Source: Streptomyces viridochromogenes (GTDB lineage: Bacteria > Actinomycetota > Actinomycetes > Streptomycetales > Streptomycetaceae). Taken from it: a DNA stretch of 64,000 nt. The stretch covers positions 6,701 through 70,700 of the forward strand of contig NZ_LGUR01000215.1 in NCBI RefSeq assembly GCF_001270495.1, given 5' to 3'. A model generated the notes under the pieces. That model was given only the letters and a program-made list of their open reading frames with translations, searched no databases and was not told the origin of the DNA. Numbering within the stretch: position 1 is the first letter of the stretch; every line of letters begins with the position of its first letter. Both the position numbers and the translations under genes were made by a program. This document shows, in pieces, positions 52,992 to 62,260 of the stretch.

Positions 52992-53195
52992 TCAGGCGGG
53001 AACGATGTTCTCGGCCGTCGGGCCCTTCTGGCCCTGCGCGATGTCGAACGACACCTTCTGGCCTTCCTGCAGCTCGCGGAAGCCCTGGGCGGCGATGTTC
53101 GAGTAGTGGGCGAAGACGTCGGGGCCGCCGCCGTCCTGCTCGATGAAGCCGAAGCCCTTTTCCGCGTTGAACCACTTCACGGTGCCAGTAGTCAT
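52992..53195 (-). CDS. Cold-shock domain protein (CspA type)
   Basis: A 67-residue protein, the typical bacterial length; ATG 53195 follows [34 protein letters not shown] carries the RNP1 motif (KGFGFI), and DVFAHYSNI is RNP2 with conserved aromatics. It is a single OB-fold nucleic-acid-binding chaperone. The 278-base region upstream up to 53474 holds no gene and probably supplies a long cold-responsive 5' leader (inference). Confidence 0.95.
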   Translation of the reverse strand: MTTGTVKWFNAEKGFGFIEQDGGGPDVFAHYSNIAAQGFRELQEGQKVSFDIAQGQKGPTAENIVPA

Positions 53196-53473
53196 GTCAT
53201 TTCTCCTTCGGAGACGATTCCCGGAATTCGCCCAGTGCGGATTCCGCGTCGCCGTGCTGATTAGCCCGTCGGAAAATGAACCTTCTGGCAACCACACCTG
53301 CAACTGACATCGACATTAGCATGAAGCGACCGGCTCTGCGCGTTCGATAATTCCGCTGGGGTCGGCGGTCCAGGAATACTTGCCGTGTGCCGCGCCTATT
53401 TCTCCCTTCACGGATACAGATAATGATCCGCGCGGATGCGGTGTTCCCTGCCGCGCCTCCCTCGTGACCTCTC

Positions 53474-53941
53474 CTAGTCGACGTGTGCGGCGGTCCAGGT
53501 GATGTGCGGGGGCTCGACGCGTGCGCACAGGGGTCCGCCCTGCGCGTCGGTCAGGCCGAGGTGTCCGACCAGCAGTCCGTCGCGTGCGGCGGCGGCGAGT
53601 ACGTCGGCGGGGATGACGTCGAGCATGAGCTTGGCGCGGCGGAACATCGTGAAGGTGCCCGCCTCGTCGACCCTGCCCCATGACAGGTAGACGAACCGTC
53701 GGCCCAGACGGTCCTGCACGTAGGGGCCTTTGATCTCGGTGCCGGTCGGTGAGGAACTCGTGGTGCACTCCAGGGTCCATGTCGCCGACGGTGCGTCGCC
53801 GGGGTGTGGCTCGAGGAGTTCGGCCGGACGGTCGCGGCGTTGCACGGCGACGTGGATGTTGGCGTAGGCGGGCACTTTGCCGTCGACGGAGGCGGGGCGG
53901 GTGAGGCCGGGCAGGTCGACGGCGTCGATGCGTATGCGCAT
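53474..53941 (-). CDS. DUF5990 family protein
   Basis: A 155-residue protein; ATG 53941 is taken as start (ATG 53950/53953 also possible). The family pattern is clear: MRIRIDAVDLPGL, ANIHVAVQRRD, GDAPSATWTLECTT, GPYVQDRLGRRFVYLSWGRVDEAGTFTMFRRAKLMLD. DUF5990 is a soluble, beta-rich family of unknown function common in actinobacteria. It is probably monocistronic. Confidence 0.8.
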   Translation of the reverse strand: MRIRIDAVDLPGLTRPASVDGKVPAYANIHVAVQRRDRPAELLEPHPGDAPSATWTLECTTSSSPTGTEIKGPYVQDRLGRRFVYLSWGRVDEAGTFTMFRRAKLMLDVIPADVLAAAARDGLLVGHLGLTDAQGGPLCARVEPPHITWTAAHVD

Positions 53942-54251
53942 AGCGGCCATCATCCCGCCATCGTCCGGGCGGAGGGCCGCCGACCTCGAACCGGGGTGGG
54001 CCGTGGTGATCAGAGCGGCGCCGCGGCGTAGCTTGCCCGAGGCTTGGGGGCGTCTGAGCACTCGTGCCTACCGCGCGCCGGCCTTCGAGTGCGCGAAGCA
54101 ACGCTGTCCGCCGCACGAAGGTCTACGCGGCGAACTCCGGGGCGACGTGGAGCTGACGGCATCGTGACCTTCCCCGACCGCAACCTTGGCGCCCGTTGGC
54201 GGGTCTTGATCGTGCAAGTGTCCTCGCTTTCCACTTCCGTGGAGGAACCAA
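53942..54251. promoter_or_regulatory. Divergent intergenic region before the first propeller protein
   Basis: A 310-base spacer between the DUF5990 gene and the large secreted protein at 54252. No supported gene; short frames lack coding signals. The right end carries GTGGAGGAACCAA, the ribosome binding site for the GTG start at 54252. Confidence 0.5.
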
Positions 54252-57200
54252 GTGGGCAGACGTGCCCTCATTCGTGGCGGTATCGCCGCCGCCACCTCGC
54301 TCACCCTGGCCGTCGGCCTGGGACCGCTGGCCCTCGACGCGCACGCGGACGCGGCCACCGAGATGGTCATCCCGGCGTCGACGTCCCTGACGCCCGCGAC
54401 CGATCTGTTCAGCGCGGGCCCGTCGGGGTTCCTGCGCCGCGAACCCGGGCGCGGCCATGTGTGGACCACCTATACCGGTGAGGACACTGTGGTGGACGCC
54501 TCGGCCACCGAGGTCCGGGGCATGCCGGAGTTCGGCGCCGGATCGGACGTCGTCGCCCGCTACGACGACAGCACGCGGACCGTGAAGCTGCGGGACATGG
54601 CGGCCGGGGGGACGTCGACGACGATCCCGCTCCCGGACGGCCACACCTACCAGGGGACGCTCGGGCGGACCGTCGTCACGACCGGCTGGACGGACAGCAG
54701 GCTGATGTGGCACCTGCTCGAACTCCAGGACGACGGCACGGTGGGCGACCGCGCGGTGCCGGGTGTCCCGGACGGCGTCTCCTCCAACCCCTCCGTATGG
54801 AGCGGCGACTCGCCCGTGGCCGACGCCCACGGCATGGTCGTCCAGTACTGGATCGACGGCAAGCTCCGCAGCGGCTGGCTCGACGCCGACAAGGGCACGC
54901 TGACCGAGCTGCCGTACAACCCGACCATCACCACCAGCGGGCGCGTGGTCCTCACCTCCACCCACCTGGTGTCGTGGGACGGCAACAACACCGTCTCCGT
55001 CTACTCCCGCGACGACCTGACCAAGGCCGTCCGCACCGTGCCGCTGGAGAACGACTACGCGACCCACCTGCTGGGCATGGTCGGCGACCGGATCCTGGTC
55101 TCCCGCTACGACTCCGCTCTCGGCGCCAAGGACGGCACCCTGCCCGTCTGGCGGGTCGACGCGCTCGCCCCCGACGGCTCGACGACCGGGACCGTGCTGG
55201 CCCGCTCGCAGAGCCTCTCCTACGCCGTCCCCACCCCCGACGGCGGTCTCCTGGTGCCCGGCAGCGGCCCCGACACCGCCGACTGGGGAGTGAACCTGGT
55301 CCGAGCGGGCGCCGACGGCAACCCCGTGGTGCGGAAGGTCGCCGCTTCCGTGCTGGGCCCGTCGGCCGACCCTGTGCGGGCGCTCACCCTGGACAACGGA
55401 CGGCTCACCGTGACGGAGCACGACCGCGACACAGGCCGTACGCACCTGTACAGCCGGACGATCGGCACGGCCGGCGACACCCTCACCGTCGGCTCCCGCA
55501 CCGACCACGGTGTCAGCACCGACCCCTGGCCCCACCTCGTGGGCACCGGGGACGGCCGTACGGTGATCTGGAACGAGTGGTCCACGCAGGGCGACCACGT
55601 CCCCCGGGTTCTCCGGCCGACGGGCACGCTGCCCGGCACGGCGATCGACTCCCGGCGCAAGTACGTCCGCGTGTGGGACGCCAAGGGCCGGTACGCCGCG
55701 ATGGCCACCGAGTACACCGCAGCGGCCGGGTCCGAGACGCGGGTGGTCGACCTCGACACCGGCGGCACGGCGCTCACCTCGGCGCAGCACGGCCGGACGA
55801 TGTGGGGCACCACCCTGTGGGTGCGCGGCGATGACGGCGTCGCGACGCCGGTCGACGTACGCACCGGCACCAAGGGCGAGTCGGTGTCCTTCGGCTCGAA
55901 GTGCATGCTGGAGGACCTGGAGGCGGTCGGGCGCTGGCTGCTGTGGACGTGCGCGGGCTCGGGCCTGAACGAGAGCCAGGGCGTCTACGACACCGTCGCG
56001 AGGACCACCCTGACGCTCACGCAGGGCACCTGGCAGACCGCGAAACTCGGCGACGGCTTCGTCGCCATGGACGTGGACGGCGAGCTGAGGGTGACCGACG
56101 TCCGCGGCGGCACCCCCGTGACGCACACGGTGGGCACCCTCTCGGCCGGGCAGCCCTGGGACGTCGACCCGTACACCGGCCTGATCGCCTATGTCGACGC
56201 CAAGCAGAACACCCACCTGGTGCCCAGCGGCGTCCCCGTCTCGGCACTGTCCCAGCTCGACTCCTCCGTCGCGGGCTCGGTGGACGTCAAGGGCGGTGCC
56301 GCGCTCTGGAGCCCCAGGTGGTGGCTGTCGAAGCCGACCGCTTCCTGGACGCTCGCGCTCAAGAACAAGGCCACTGGTACGACGGTGCGCACGCTGTCCG
56401 GCGGTACGGCACAGGGCGTGCTCGCGCCGTCGTGGAACGGCAAGGACACGGCCGGCAGGCTCGTCGCCAACGGCGCCTACACCTGGACGCTCACCGCCAC
56501 CCCGGCCGACGGCCAGGGCGCGGCCCTCACCAGGACCGGCACGCTCAAGGTCACCGGCGCGACCCCGGTCCGACGGGACTTCGCCACCGCGGACGGCTTC
56601 GGCGAGGTGCTCACCCTCAACGGCTCCGGCGGACTGACGTACCAGTACGGCACCGGCACCGGCACCCTGACTGCCAAGAAGACGGGCTCCGGCTGGCCGA
56701 CGAGCGCGAAGTTCGTGCCGTACGGCGACCTCAACGGCGACCGGTGCAACGACGTCCTCGTGCGCTACGGCAGCGGTGCGCTGCGTGCCTACCGGCCCGC
56801 CTGCGGGGCGGCGGTGACCCCGTCGACGGCGTACACCTCGCTGGGCACCAGCGGCTGGACCCAGTACGACGTGCTGACCTCGCCCGGGGACGTCAGTGGT
56901 GACGGCCGCGCGGACCTGATCGCCCGTCAGACCTCCACCGGGGACGTCTACCTGTACAAGGCGACGAGCACGGGCAAGCTGTCGGCGCGGACGAAGATCG
57001 CCTCCAGGTGGACCGGCTACAAGAAGATCGTGGGTGCCGGCGACCTCAACGGCGACGGCCACGGCGACCTGCTGGCGCAGGACAAGTCGAACGAGCTGTG
57101 GCGCTACGACGGCACCGCGACGGGCAAGTTCAAGAGCCGGGTGAAGGTCTTCAACGACTGGGGGGCCTCGTACAACGTCGTCGTCGGGGTGGGCGACATC

Positions 57201-57338
57201 ACCGGCGACGGCAAGGCCGATGTCGTATCCCGCGACTCCGCCGGAAACCTCTACCGCAACAACGGCAACGGCAAGGGTTCCTTCGGCGGCCGCACCAAAC
57301 TCGCCACCGGCTGGCAGAGCTACAAGGGCGTGTTCTGA
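54252..57338 (+). CDS. Large secreted protein: beta-propeller, FlgD-like Ig domain and VCBS/FG-GAP repeats (copy 1)
   Basis: A 1028-residue exported protein starting at GTG 54252. Signal peptide about 1-32. Residues about 45-640 are beta-rich with propeller-like blades. An Ig domain of FlgD type spans about 680-780 (TLALKNKATGTTVRTLSGG, APSWNGKDTAGRLVANGAYTWTL). The last 240 residues are VCBS/FG-GAP repeats with calcium-type loops DLNGDRCND, DVSGDGRAD, DLNGDGHGD and DITGDGKAD. Such proteins bind surfaces or glycans; no enzyme motif is visible. It converges on a paralogue of the same plan ending at 57434. Confidence 0.85.
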   Translation: MGRRALIRGGIAAATSLTLAVGLGPLALDAHADAATEMVIPASTSLTPATDLFSAGPSGFLRREPGRGHVWTTYTGEDTVVDASATEVRGMPEFGAGSDVVARYDDSTRTVKLRDMAAGGTSTTIPLPDGHTYQGTLGRTVVTTGWTDSRLMWHLLELQDDGTVGDRAVPGVPDGVSSNPSVWSGDSPVADAHGMVVQYWIDGKLRSGWLDADKGTLTELPYNPTITTSGRVVLTSTHLVSWDGNNTVSVYSRDDLTKAVRTVPLENDYATHLLGMVGDRILVSRYDSALGAKDGTLPVWRVDALAPDGSTTGTVLARSQSLSYAVPTPDGGLLVPGSGPDTADWGVNLVRAGADGNPVVRKVAASVLGPSADPVRALTLDNGRLTVTEHDRDTGRTHLYSRTIGTAGDTLTVGSRTDHGVSTDPWPHLVGTGDGRTVIWNEWSTQGDHVPRVLRPTGTLPGTAIDSRRKYVRVWDAKGRYAAMATEYTAAAGSETRVVDLDTGGTALTSAQHGRTMWGTTLWVRGDDGVATPVDVRTGTKGESVSFGSKCMLEDLEAVGRWLLWTCAGSGLNESQGVYDTVARTTLTLTQGTWQTAKLGDGFVAMDVDGELRVTDVRGGTPVTHTVGTLSAGQPWDVDPYTGLIAYVDAKQNTHLVPSGVPVSALSQLDSSVAGSVDVKGGAALWSPRWWLSKPTASWTLALKNKATGTTVRTLSGGTAQGVLAPSWNGKDTAGRLVANGAYTWTLTATPADGQGAALTRTGTLKVTGATPVRRDFATADGFGEVLTLNGSGGLTYQYGTGTGTLTAKKTGSGWPTSAKFVPYGDLNGDRCNDVLVRYGSGALRAYRPACGAAVTPSTAYTSLGTSGWTQYDVLTSPGDVSGDGRADLIARQTSTGDVYLYKATSTGKLSARTKIASRWTGYKKIVGAGDLNGDGHGDLLAQDKSNELWRYDGTATGKFKSRVKVFNDWGASYNVVVGVGDITGDGKADVVSRDSAGNLYRNNGNGKGSFGGRTKLATGWQSYKGVF

Positions 57339-57350
57339 CGCACGCCACAC

Positions 57351-57380
57351 GCCCCCTTTCCCCGCCGGGGGAAAGGGGGC
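57351..57380. terminator. Bidirectional terminator between the two propeller proteins
   Basis: A 13-bp perfect stem (GCCCCCTTTCCCC with GGGGAAAGGGGGC) and a four-base loop, placed in the 95-base gap between the two stop codons. Confidence 0.85.
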
Positions 57381-57433
57381 GCACACCCGCGAAGGCGCGG
57401 GCTTCTGCTGGGACTTTCAGCAGCCTTCCAGAA

Positions 57434-60400
57434 CTAGAACAGGCCCTTGTAGCCCTGCCAGCCCGTGGCGATCTGCGTGCGCGAGGTGAAGGAGCCGTTC
57501 CCCCTGCCGTTGTTGCGGTAGAGGTTTCCGGAGGTGTCGCGGACGACCAGGTCCCCCCTGCCGTCACCGGTGATGTCGCCGACGCCCACCATCGCGTTGT
57601 ACGTCCTGCCCCAGGACGTGAAGACGGTGACCCGCTCCTTGAACTGACCCGCGCCCGTGCCGTCGTAGCGGAAGAGCGTGCCGTCGCTGCGGCGGGCGAG
57701 CAGGTCACCGAAGCCGTCGCCGCCCAGGTCGCCGGCGCCGGTGATGTGGGTGTACGTCCACGCCGAGCGGATCTTCACCCGGCTCTTGAAGCCACCGGAG
57801 CCGTTGTCGGCGAACAGGTAGATGTCGCCCGTCGAGGCCTGCCGCGCGATCAGGTCCGTACGGCCGTCGCCGGTGATGTCGCCCGGCGCGGTCAGCACGT
57901 TGTACTGCTGCCAGCCGGTGCCCAGTGCCGTGTAGCTGCCGCTGGGGCTGTAGCCGCCGCCGGCGCACTTGCCCGTGTAGCGGCGCAGGGTGCCGTCGGG
58001 CATACGGACCAGGAGGTCGTTGCAGCGGTCCTTGGTGAGGTCGCCGAACGGGACGGCGACCGTGCCCGTGGGCCAGCCGGAGCCGGACGCCTTGCTGCCG
58101 AAGGCGCCCTTGCCGTCGCCGTAGTGGGTGGTGAGGTAGCCGGAGGAGGTGAGCGTCGTCAGGTCGCCCGCGCCGCCGTTGAGGTCGTGGTACGGGCGGG
58201 TGCCGCCGGTCAGGGTGAAGGTGCCGGTGGCGGAGAGCGCCGGGCCCTGCCCGTCGGCCGGCGTGCCGGTCAGCCGCCAGGTGTAGGTGCCGTCGGTGGC
58301 GTACCGCGTGTCGCTGACCTTGCCGTCCCAGGTGGTGGCGAGCGAGGCGTCGCGGCGGGTCGGGGTCAGCGTGCGCACCACGCGCCCGGCCTTGTCGCGG
58401 ATCTCGGCCTTGGCCCCGGTGACCGGCTTGGACAGCAGCCAGGAGGCGCTCCAGGTCCGGTCCATCGAGTTGGCGGAGACGTCCACGGACCACTCGACGC
58501 GCGACTGGATCTTCTTCACGGGGGACGTCGGCACGCCGCTGTCCGCGACCCGGACCTGTCCGCCGCCGACCGCATAGGCGAACGTCCCGCCGTAGGGGTC
58601 CGCACTGACCGGGTCCTTGGCGCCGGGGTCGGCGGGCAGCTCCTCGACGGTGCGCGGCTCGGCCACGGTCCCGGTGTGGAAGTCGGTGACCTCGACACGG
58701 CGGGTCGCGCTGTCGTACGAGACCACGTACCCGTCGCCCAGCTTGCCGGGCCGCGGCAGGGTCATCCGGGTCCCGGTCACGGCGTCGTACACGCCGACGG
58801 GGTCCGTCTCGAACGTCGACGAGCACTCCCAGTACACCCAACGCCCCACCGCCTGCAGGTCCTTGGCGGCGCAGGCGGAGACGGTGGCCGTGCCCGACGC
58901 GGTGGGCAGGCCCGTGCCCTCGAGGTTGCCTGCGCCGTCCACGGTCCACAGCGCGGTGCCCCAGACGGCGGCACCGGTCATGCCTTCGAGGACGCGGTAC
59001 GAGGGATCGTCCTGGTCGACCAGGTACTTGTCCTCCTCCGCGCCGGGCCGCCCGTAGACCACGTACCGGCCGGACGCCGACAGCACCCTGCTGCCGTCGC
59101 CCCAGGGGCCGTACGGGGCGCCGGTCAGCTTCGTCAGGTCGGTGACCTTGCCGTCCGCGTCGGCGGACTCCAGCACATCGTTCCCGGCGTTGTCGGCCAG
59201 GACCACGGAGCGGCCGTCACCGGTGCCGACCGGCCGGACATCCGCGTACCGCTTGAACTGGGCCGCGTCCGATCCGTCCGGCTCGGCCACCGCGCGCCAT
59301 GTCCCCGTCGACGACGTGGTGCCGACGGTGATGCCGCCGCGCTGCGCCACCGCGGGCAGCGCACGGCTGTCGGGCTCGGCGGTGGTGAGCCGCCCGGCGG
59401 CCAGGGACAGGGACGCGACCGTGCCCGCCTTCGCCGGCACGCCGTGCACGGCCGTGACCGCGGGCGCCCCGTCGGCGCCCGGCGCGACCTTGCGCACCGC
59501 CCAGTCCGCGGCGCCCGTGCCGCCGGTCACCACAGCCCCGCCCCCGGGGGCCTGCACGATCCGGGACTGGGCGTGCGGCAGCACGGTGCTGCGCTCGCCG
59601 CCGTCCAACGGGTAGGCGTACAGCGGGTTTCCGAGCCGTACGCGGATGTCGGACTCGGGGACCCAGACGGGCTTGCGGGTGAGCAGGACGTGGTCGCCGG
59701 ACAGGCCGATCACCGGCTTGCCCTTGGTCTCCTCGGTGTCCCCGAACGCGGACATGCCGACCTTGACGTAGACCGGCTCCTTGGCGACGTCCGAGCGGTC
59801 CCAGACGCGGACGCCGTACATGTCGTCGTTGTAGAAGGCGATGCGGTCGGGCGAGAACACCGCCATGGAGTCGCCGTCCACGCTGACGCCGCCCAGCGAC
59901 GCGGTGATCTGCGCGCTCTCCAGGTCGAGCAGGCCCAGGGACGAGCCGCGCCCCTCGACGAAGTAGTGCACGGCCAGTGTCCTGGCGTCGCCGCCCTGGA
60001 CGGTGTGGCCGGCGATGGCACCCGCGTCCAGCCCGGCCACCGGGGTGTCGGTGGTGCCCGAGCCGTCGGCGCGCAGGATGTGCAGCTCGCCGCGCTCGGC
60101 GCCGGCGGCCCAGACGCCGGTCAGCACGGCGGTGCCGTACGTGCCGAGGTACTTCTGCCCCTCGGGCACGGTGATCTCGGTCGAGGTCCCGGCCTTGAGG
60201 TCCTTCAGGGTGACGGTGCGGGCGGCTTCGTCGTAGATGCCGACGGTGTTGGATCCGGCGCCGGTCACGGCCCCGGCCTCGGCCTGCGCCTGGCTGCCGA
60301 GATCGACCGGGTCCCCGTCGGTGGGCACCCAGCGGTAGCGGCCGAGACCGGTGCCGGAGCCGTCGGGCTCCGTCCGCTCCAGCTGTCCGTCGGGGCCCGC

Positions 60401-60589
60401 GGCGTACAGCGCGTTGCCGCGCGGCAGATAGCGGTCGGGCGCGTCGACGGTGACCGGGGCCGCCTCGGCCTGCGCTCCTTGGAGCAGGAACGGGACGGCG
60501 CCACCGGCGACCGCGAGCGCGGTGGCGGTGGCGATGCCCGTGCGTATGAACCTGCGTCGTCTACGGCCCGGCGAGTGTCGCCCTGTCAC
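57434..60589 (-). CDS. Large secreted protein: beta-propeller, FlgD-like Ig domain and VCBS/FG-GAP repeats (copy 2)
   Basis: A 1051-residue paralogue of the protein at 54252, on the opposite strand. GTG 60589 follows GGAGGCATGC and gives a signal peptide with a twin Arg/Lys-rich start (RRRRRFIRTGIATATALAVAGG). The propeller-like half, Ig domain (KPVTGAKAEIRDKAGRVVRTLTP) and C-terminal repeats (DLTKDRCND, DITGDGRTD, DLGGDGFGD, DITGDGRGD) follow the same order as copy 1. The two C-termini end almost identically (residues such as TGWQ.YKG.F). They look like an inverted duplication that then diverged. Confidence 0.85.
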   Translation of the reverse strand: MTGRHSPGRRRRRFIRTGIATATALAVAGGAVPFLLQGAQAEAAPVTVDAPDRYLPRGNALYAAGPDGQLERTEPDGSGTGLGRYRWVPTDGDPVDLGSQAQAEAGAVTGAGSNTVGIYDEAARTVTLKDLKAGTSTEITVPEGQKYLGTYGTAVLTGVWAAGAERGELHILRADGSGTTDTPVAGLDAGAIAGHTVQGGDARTLAVHYFVEGRGSSLGLLDLESAQITASLGGVSVDGDSMAVFSPDRIAFYNDDMYGVRVWDRSDVAKEPVYVKVGMSAFGDTEETKGKPVIGLSGDHVLLTRKPVWVPESDIRVRLGNPLYAYPLDGGERSTVLPHAQSRIVQAPGGGAVVTGGTGAADWAVRKVAPGADGAPAVTAVHGVPAKAGTVASLSLAAGRLTTAEPDSRALPAVAQRGGITVGTTSSTGTWRAVAEPDGSDAAQFKRYADVRPVGTGDGRSVVLADNAGNDVLESADADGKVTDLTKLTGAPYGPWGDGSRVLSASGRYVVYGRPGAEEDKYLVDQDDPSYRVLEGMTGAAVWGTALWTVDGAGNLEGTGLPTASGTATVSACAAKDLQAVGRWVYWECSSTFETDPVGVYDAVTGTRMTLPRPGKLGDGYVVSYDSATRRVEVTDFHTGTVAEPRTVEELPADPGAKDPVSADPYGGTFAYAVGGGQVRVADSGVPTSPVKKIQSRVEWSVDVSANSMDRTWSASWLLSKPVTGAKAEIRDKAGRVVRTLTPTRRDASLATTWDGKVSDTRYATDGTYTWRLTGTPADGQGPALSATGTFTLTGGTRPYHDLNGGAGDLTTLTSSGYLTTHYGDGKGAFGSKASGSGWPTGTVAVPFGDLTKDRCNDLLVRMPDGTLRRYTGKCAGGGYSPSGSYTALGTGWQQYNVLTAPGDITGDGRTDLIARQASTGDIYLFADNGSGGFKSRVKIRSAWTYTHITGAGDLGGDGFGDLLARRSDGTLFRYDGTGAGQFKERVTVFTSWGRTYNAMVGVGDITGDGRGDLVVRDTSGNLYRNNGRGNGSFTSRTQIATGWQGYKGLF

Positions 60590-61067
60590 GCATGCCTCCA
60601 ACTGGCGGGTGGTGGGGAGGCAACTCGACGCGGACACACACGGACACGCGCAGGCAGCGCACATCGACGTGACGCTATGCAGGGCCCCCTGCCTACACAG
60701 CGCAGCTCCATGCTCAAACGTCACAGGACGCTTCCCGCCTCCCTGTAAGCCCATTTCGCCTGCTGGAGGCTTGGAAGCTTGGAGGCATGGCGGGCCTGGC
60801 GGCAGTGCCTGAGCCATGGCAGCAGTGACGAGGGGTATGAGCGTGGTTCCGCGTGCGGCACGCCACCGGCACTCGGTGAAGCGTCGCGTCATCGCCGGGC
60901 CGCCGCGCTGAACGTGGCCCCGGCGGCCGCCTACGACACCGACGCGATCCTCACCCTCGGCCGACGCGACTTCCGCGCCGTGCGACCTCTGAGCCGCCAC
61001 AAGAGTTCGGGCTCGCCGCAGCCCGGGAGCAGCCGGGCCGCGGCGAGTAAGTGACCTGCGGGAGGGC
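60590..61067. other. Intergenic region with gene remnants
   Basis: A 478-base spacer between the upstream end of propeller copy 2 and the stop of the DUF4394 gene. It contains the PIN-toxin fragment listed at 60899 and otherwise no supported gene. The part nearest 60589 should hold the promoter of propeller copy 2, but no clear motif was seen. Confidence 0.4.
60899..61003 (+). pseudogene. C-terminal remnant of a PIN-domain toxin
   Basis: A frame here encodes AAAYDTDAILTLGRRDFRAVRPLSRHKS, the conserved tail of VapC-type PIN ribonucleases (the Asp in DTDAILTL and RRDFRAVRPL). No start, upstream PIN sequence or antitoxin gene is present, so it is a leftover piece. Confidence 0.5.
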
Positions 61068-61952
61068 TCAGCTCCCGGTGAGGGAGATGGCCAGGTCCGT
61101 GATGTTCAGGGGGAACTTGGGCCTGTCGGACACGAGCGTGGCCTCGCCGGTGAAGAGGTTGATGCTGTAGAGGGAGGGCCTGTCGGCGCCGGAGGCGGTG
61201 AGAGAGGCGAAGGCGGCGTTGCTGACCGTCTTGCCGTCCGACAGGGTGCTGAAGATGTCCATGCCGGCGTTGATCTGCGCGTCGATGCCGAGGCTGCCGG
61301 TCGGCGCCAGCGTGCCGTTGTTGGCCGGGGACTGGATGACGACCTGGTCGCCGGCCGTGTTGATGTCGAACAGCGTGGTCCCGGTGGCCCCGTTGAGGTC
61401 GTTGTTCGTGTAGGCGGCGGCGGAGACGCCCTTGGTCGTGCCCTCGATCGGCGGGGTGGTGAGGTTCAGGTCCTGGATGGTCGTGTGGTCGTTGAGGTTG
61501 TGCCGCAGGTTCTGGCCGTTGTCGCTGATCACGCGCAGCCGGTCGGCGGCCGGGTTGAAGTCGACGCCGAAGTTCGTGCCGTGCAGCGTGTACTGGAGCT
61601 GGGACACCTTGGTGATCACGACGTCCGCGGTGGCCGGCGGGGTCTTGATCGTGTAGATGCCGCCCTTGTTGCCGACGCCGTACATCAGGCCGTTCTGCAC
61701 CCGGAAGTCGATGCCGATCAGAGCCGTGTCGCCGCTGAGCCCGATGACGTCCCTGACCCAGTCGAGCACGTTCGGCCGGTCGGTGGTGAACGTGGCCATC
61801 TGGGTGCCGTCACCTGTGATCCCGAACGCGCGCAGGCTGGGAGTGGCGGCGGGAGCGGCCGAGCCACTGCCCGGCGCGCTCAGCATGAGCGTTGTCGACG
61901 TGGCCATGACCGCTACCGCCGCCGCGATTCTCTTTCTCGTTCCTGCTTTCAT
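61068..61952 (-). CDS. Secreted DUF4394 protein
   Basis: A 294-residue secreted protein; ATG 61952 follows GGGAGGGAAACACCG. Signal peptide about 1-33 (ends SGSAAPAA). The mature domain matches DUF4394: LIGIDFRVQNGLMYGVGNKGGIYTI, LHGTNFGVDFNPAADRLRVISDNGQNLRHNL, GATGTTLFDINTAGDQVVIQSPANNGTLAPTGSLG. The repeats form a beta-propeller-like fold, and the family is widespread in secreted proteins of unknown function. It is divergent from the PucR regulator at 62261. Confidence 0.85.
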   Translation of the reverse strand: MKAGTRKRIAAAVAVMATSTTLMLSAPGSGSAAPAATPSLRAFGITGDGTQMATFTTDRPNVLDWVRDVIGLSGDTALIGIDFRVQNGLMYGVGNKGGIYTIKTPPATADVVITKVSQLQYTLHGTNFGVDFNPAADRLRVISDNGQNLRHNLNDHTTIQDLNLTTPPIEGTTKGVSAAAYTNNDLNGATGTTLFDINTAGDQVVIQSPANNGTLAPTGSLGIDAQINAGMDIFSTLSDGKTVSNAAFASLTASGADRPSLYSINLFTGEATLVSDRPKFPLNITDLAISLTGS

Positions 61953-62260
61953 CGGTGTTTCCCTCCCGTTTGGACAAGCACCATTGAGTGGCGCGCAGAT
62001 GAGAGATTCCCGTACCGATTCCCGCGCTGATCCGGAGTGGTGGCCGGAATGATTGCTGTGGTGTTCCCCCACGGGCTGGTACGCGGTTCCCATTAAGGCC
62101 AGTTCACAGTGTCTCCACAAGTGGAACAGGTGATGGGAATGCCCCGATCCAGGGATTTTGCGCACTGTGACAAAGTGCCCCAGACGCGGCCGTCTCCGAT
62201 GTGCGCAGAGTGATAAATGCCGTCCGGATTTCCCCTGTCGGCTGCTTCGACCGGAATGGC
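61953..62260. promoter_or_regulatory. Divergent regulatory region between DUF4394 and PucR genes
   Basis: A 308-base spacer with a small perfect dyad TCCAC-AA-GTGGA (62114-62125) and the nearby CACTGTGACAAAGTG (62163-62177), both plausible operator elements. It has lower GC than its flanks and no gene. Confidence 0.4.

Noticed and set aside
57434..61000. Extended N-terminus for propeller copy 2, up to 1188 residues
   Set aside because: The added residues are Cys/Pro-rich, and the GTG at 60589 has a good GGAGG and directly precedes a normal signal peptide.
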